Source: Verrucomicrobia bacterium IMCC26134
GTDB lineage: Bacteria; Verrucomicrobiota; Verrucomicrobiia; Opitutales; Opitutaceae
Length of the DNA: 64,000 bases
Assembly: GCA_000972765.1 (NCBI GenBank)
Contig: CP011265.1
Location: forward strand, 1,969,501 to 2,033,500
Reading direction: 5' to 3'
The position numbers were made by a program, and so were the translations under genes. Below the pieces are notes generated by a model. The model searched no databases. It saw only the letters and a list, made by a program, of their open reading frames with translations, and was not told the DNA's origin. Shown here one piece after another: positions 63,220 through 64,000 of this stretch. Numbering within the stretch: position 1 is the stretch's first letter; each line of letters starts with the position of its first letter.

Positions 63220-64000
63220 ATGTCCTCCATTAATCGTTTCCTCCTCTCCTCCGATCTCCGTATCGCGACCAATCCGTGCGTCAGCCCGGATTTCTGTCTC
63301 GATTGGACCGCCCTGCGCGCTAAAATCTCCGGCAATGCCGCCCTTATCCATTGGGAAAAGAGCCGATTTGAGACCGCCGCCGGGGAGTGGACACTGATCG
63401 AAGATCGCACCACCGGCGACTGCGCCTGGCACTTGCTCGCCAACGCAGGCGTCGATGCCGCGGCTGTTTTGGAAGATGGCTTTCATGCCGCTGAGAAACA
63501 GGCCTATTTCCCCGCCACCTTCGCCAACCTACTCCGCCTCAAAAACCTCGTCCAGAGCCACGACGCGCAGAGCACCATTTTCCCGACCGGCGGTCAGAAC
63601 CTTGGTCGTGGCACCCTGGGTATCGGCGCGCGTTTCACCACGCTACACTGGCCCGCCGTCGACTGGTCCATGGGCGCGCTGGGCCTCGGTGTAACCGCCA
63701 ACCAGAACTCCATCCCGCGCGAGCTCGTTTACGACGTCGAGGCGATGCTGGCCAACCGGCTCGACACCGTGCCGTTTCCTTTCATCGGCGCCAACGTGCC
63801 CGAGGGCCACCAAGGCCAGAGCGTAGAAGGCATGAGCCATGGCTGCGTGCTCGCCAAACTTCGCCACGGCTTCCACCTCCGCCGCATCGCCTGGAGCTTC
63901 AACGCCGACCACCAGCCCATCGGCGGCAAATTCGATGTCCGCGAGGATGCCCTCGTCCGCGGCTGTCTGCTGGCCAGCTACATCACCTTCGATCTCTCAC
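63220..64000 (+). CDS. sugar-catabolism protein of unknown identity, N-terminal part (tagaturonate-epimerase-like, tentative)
   Basis: The frame starts at ATG 63220, 20 bp after the lactonase gene, and is open to the right edge (about 260 residues visible). It has no signal peptide. The blocks IGARFTTLHWPAVDW, LVYDVEAMLANRLDTVPFPF, VPEGHQGQSVEGMSHG and AWSFNADHQPIGGKFD followed by LLASYITFDLS recall the DADH and TxDPS region of UxaE-type tagaturonate epimerases, but I could not establish this. The position in the fucose operon suggests a role in processing the sugar acid. Confidence 0.5.
   Translation, partial: MSSINRFLLSSDLRIATNPCVSPDFCLDWTALRAKISGNAALIHWEKSRFETAAGEWTLIEDRTTGDCAWHLLANAGVDAAAVLEDGFHAAEKQAYFPATFANLLRLKNLVQSHDAQSTIFPTGGQNLGRGTLGIGARFTTLHWPAVDWSMGALGLGVTANQNSIPRELVYDVEAMLANRLDTVPFPFIGANVPEGHQGQSVEGMSHGCVLAKLRHGFHLRRIAWSFNADHQPIGGKFDVREDALVRGCLLASYITFDLS

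Overview
The window is a dense, high-GC chromosomal segment with strongly C-biased third codon positions. It carries about 58 protein genes, no RNA genes I could identify, and no insertion sequence, prophage or CRISPR array. Gene content is mostly housekeeping plus plant- and algal-sugar catabolism. The mixture suggests Verrucomicrobiota, most likely Opitutales/Opitutaceae. It includes tandem RNase HIII and HII, a TraR/DksA protein with a long lysine-rich tail, aerobic heme genes, araBAD under a LacI-type regulator, a non-phosphorylative L-fucose cluster, menaquinone synthesis and glycogen synthase. Almost no start codon has a Shine-Dalgarno sequence. The taxonomic call is inference from content, not from a marker gene.

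Layout. 1-8.7 kb: edge of a PAS-domain sensor gene, rnhB, rnhC, mutY, a TIM-barrel sugar isomerase, rpsU and dnaE. 8.8-16.4 kb: a His-rich metal-transporter-like membrane protein, the late heme genes hemF-hemE-hemG, and ileS. 16.4-23 kb: the lysine-tailed DksA-like protein, then a co-directional run of an MGDG-synthase-type glycosyltransferase, a protein I read as two SCP2-like lipid-binding halves, a class III aminotransferase, an RmlD-like reductase and a dTDP-glucose 4,6-dehydratase. 23-31.3 kb: an overlapping scpB-pheA-Gfo/Idh/MocA run on the minus strand, two small genes, fmt, der and a DUF4380-like protein.

31.4-36.7 kb: the L-arabinose operon araB-araA-araD (minus strand) with a divergent LacI-family regulator. 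Related long imperfect hairpins sit in both intergenic gaps of the operon. 36.7-41.6 kb: an RlmI-like rRNA methyltransferase, prfC, a TerC-family membrane protein and a second TIM-barrel isomerase. 41.9-49 kb: two uncharacterised proteins (one Pro-rich with a single membrane segment), pgi with a C-terminal winged-helix-like extension, a coiled-coil envelope protein with a small lipoprotein, rsmI and glgA. 49-58.8 kb: GT61 glycosyltransferase, tyrosine recombinase, lpdA, menA-msrB (overlapping), an uncharacterised conserved protein, a metallophosphatase, an isochorismatase-like hydrolase, a YhaM-like OB/HD nuclease, queD and a MalK/UgpC-type ATPase.

58.9-64 kb: an AraC-family regulator divergent from fucU, an aldo/keto reductase, a zinc dehydrogenase, an amidohydrolase and an unfinished gene at the right edge. 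Together these look like L-fucose (or L-galactose) oxidation. The most unusual observations are the paired SCP2-like protein beside an MGDG-type glycosyltransferase, the DksA homologue with a histone-H1-like tail and a lost zinc site, the near absence of Shine-Dalgarno sequences, the ara intergenic hairpins, and low-complexity insertions in several core enzymes.
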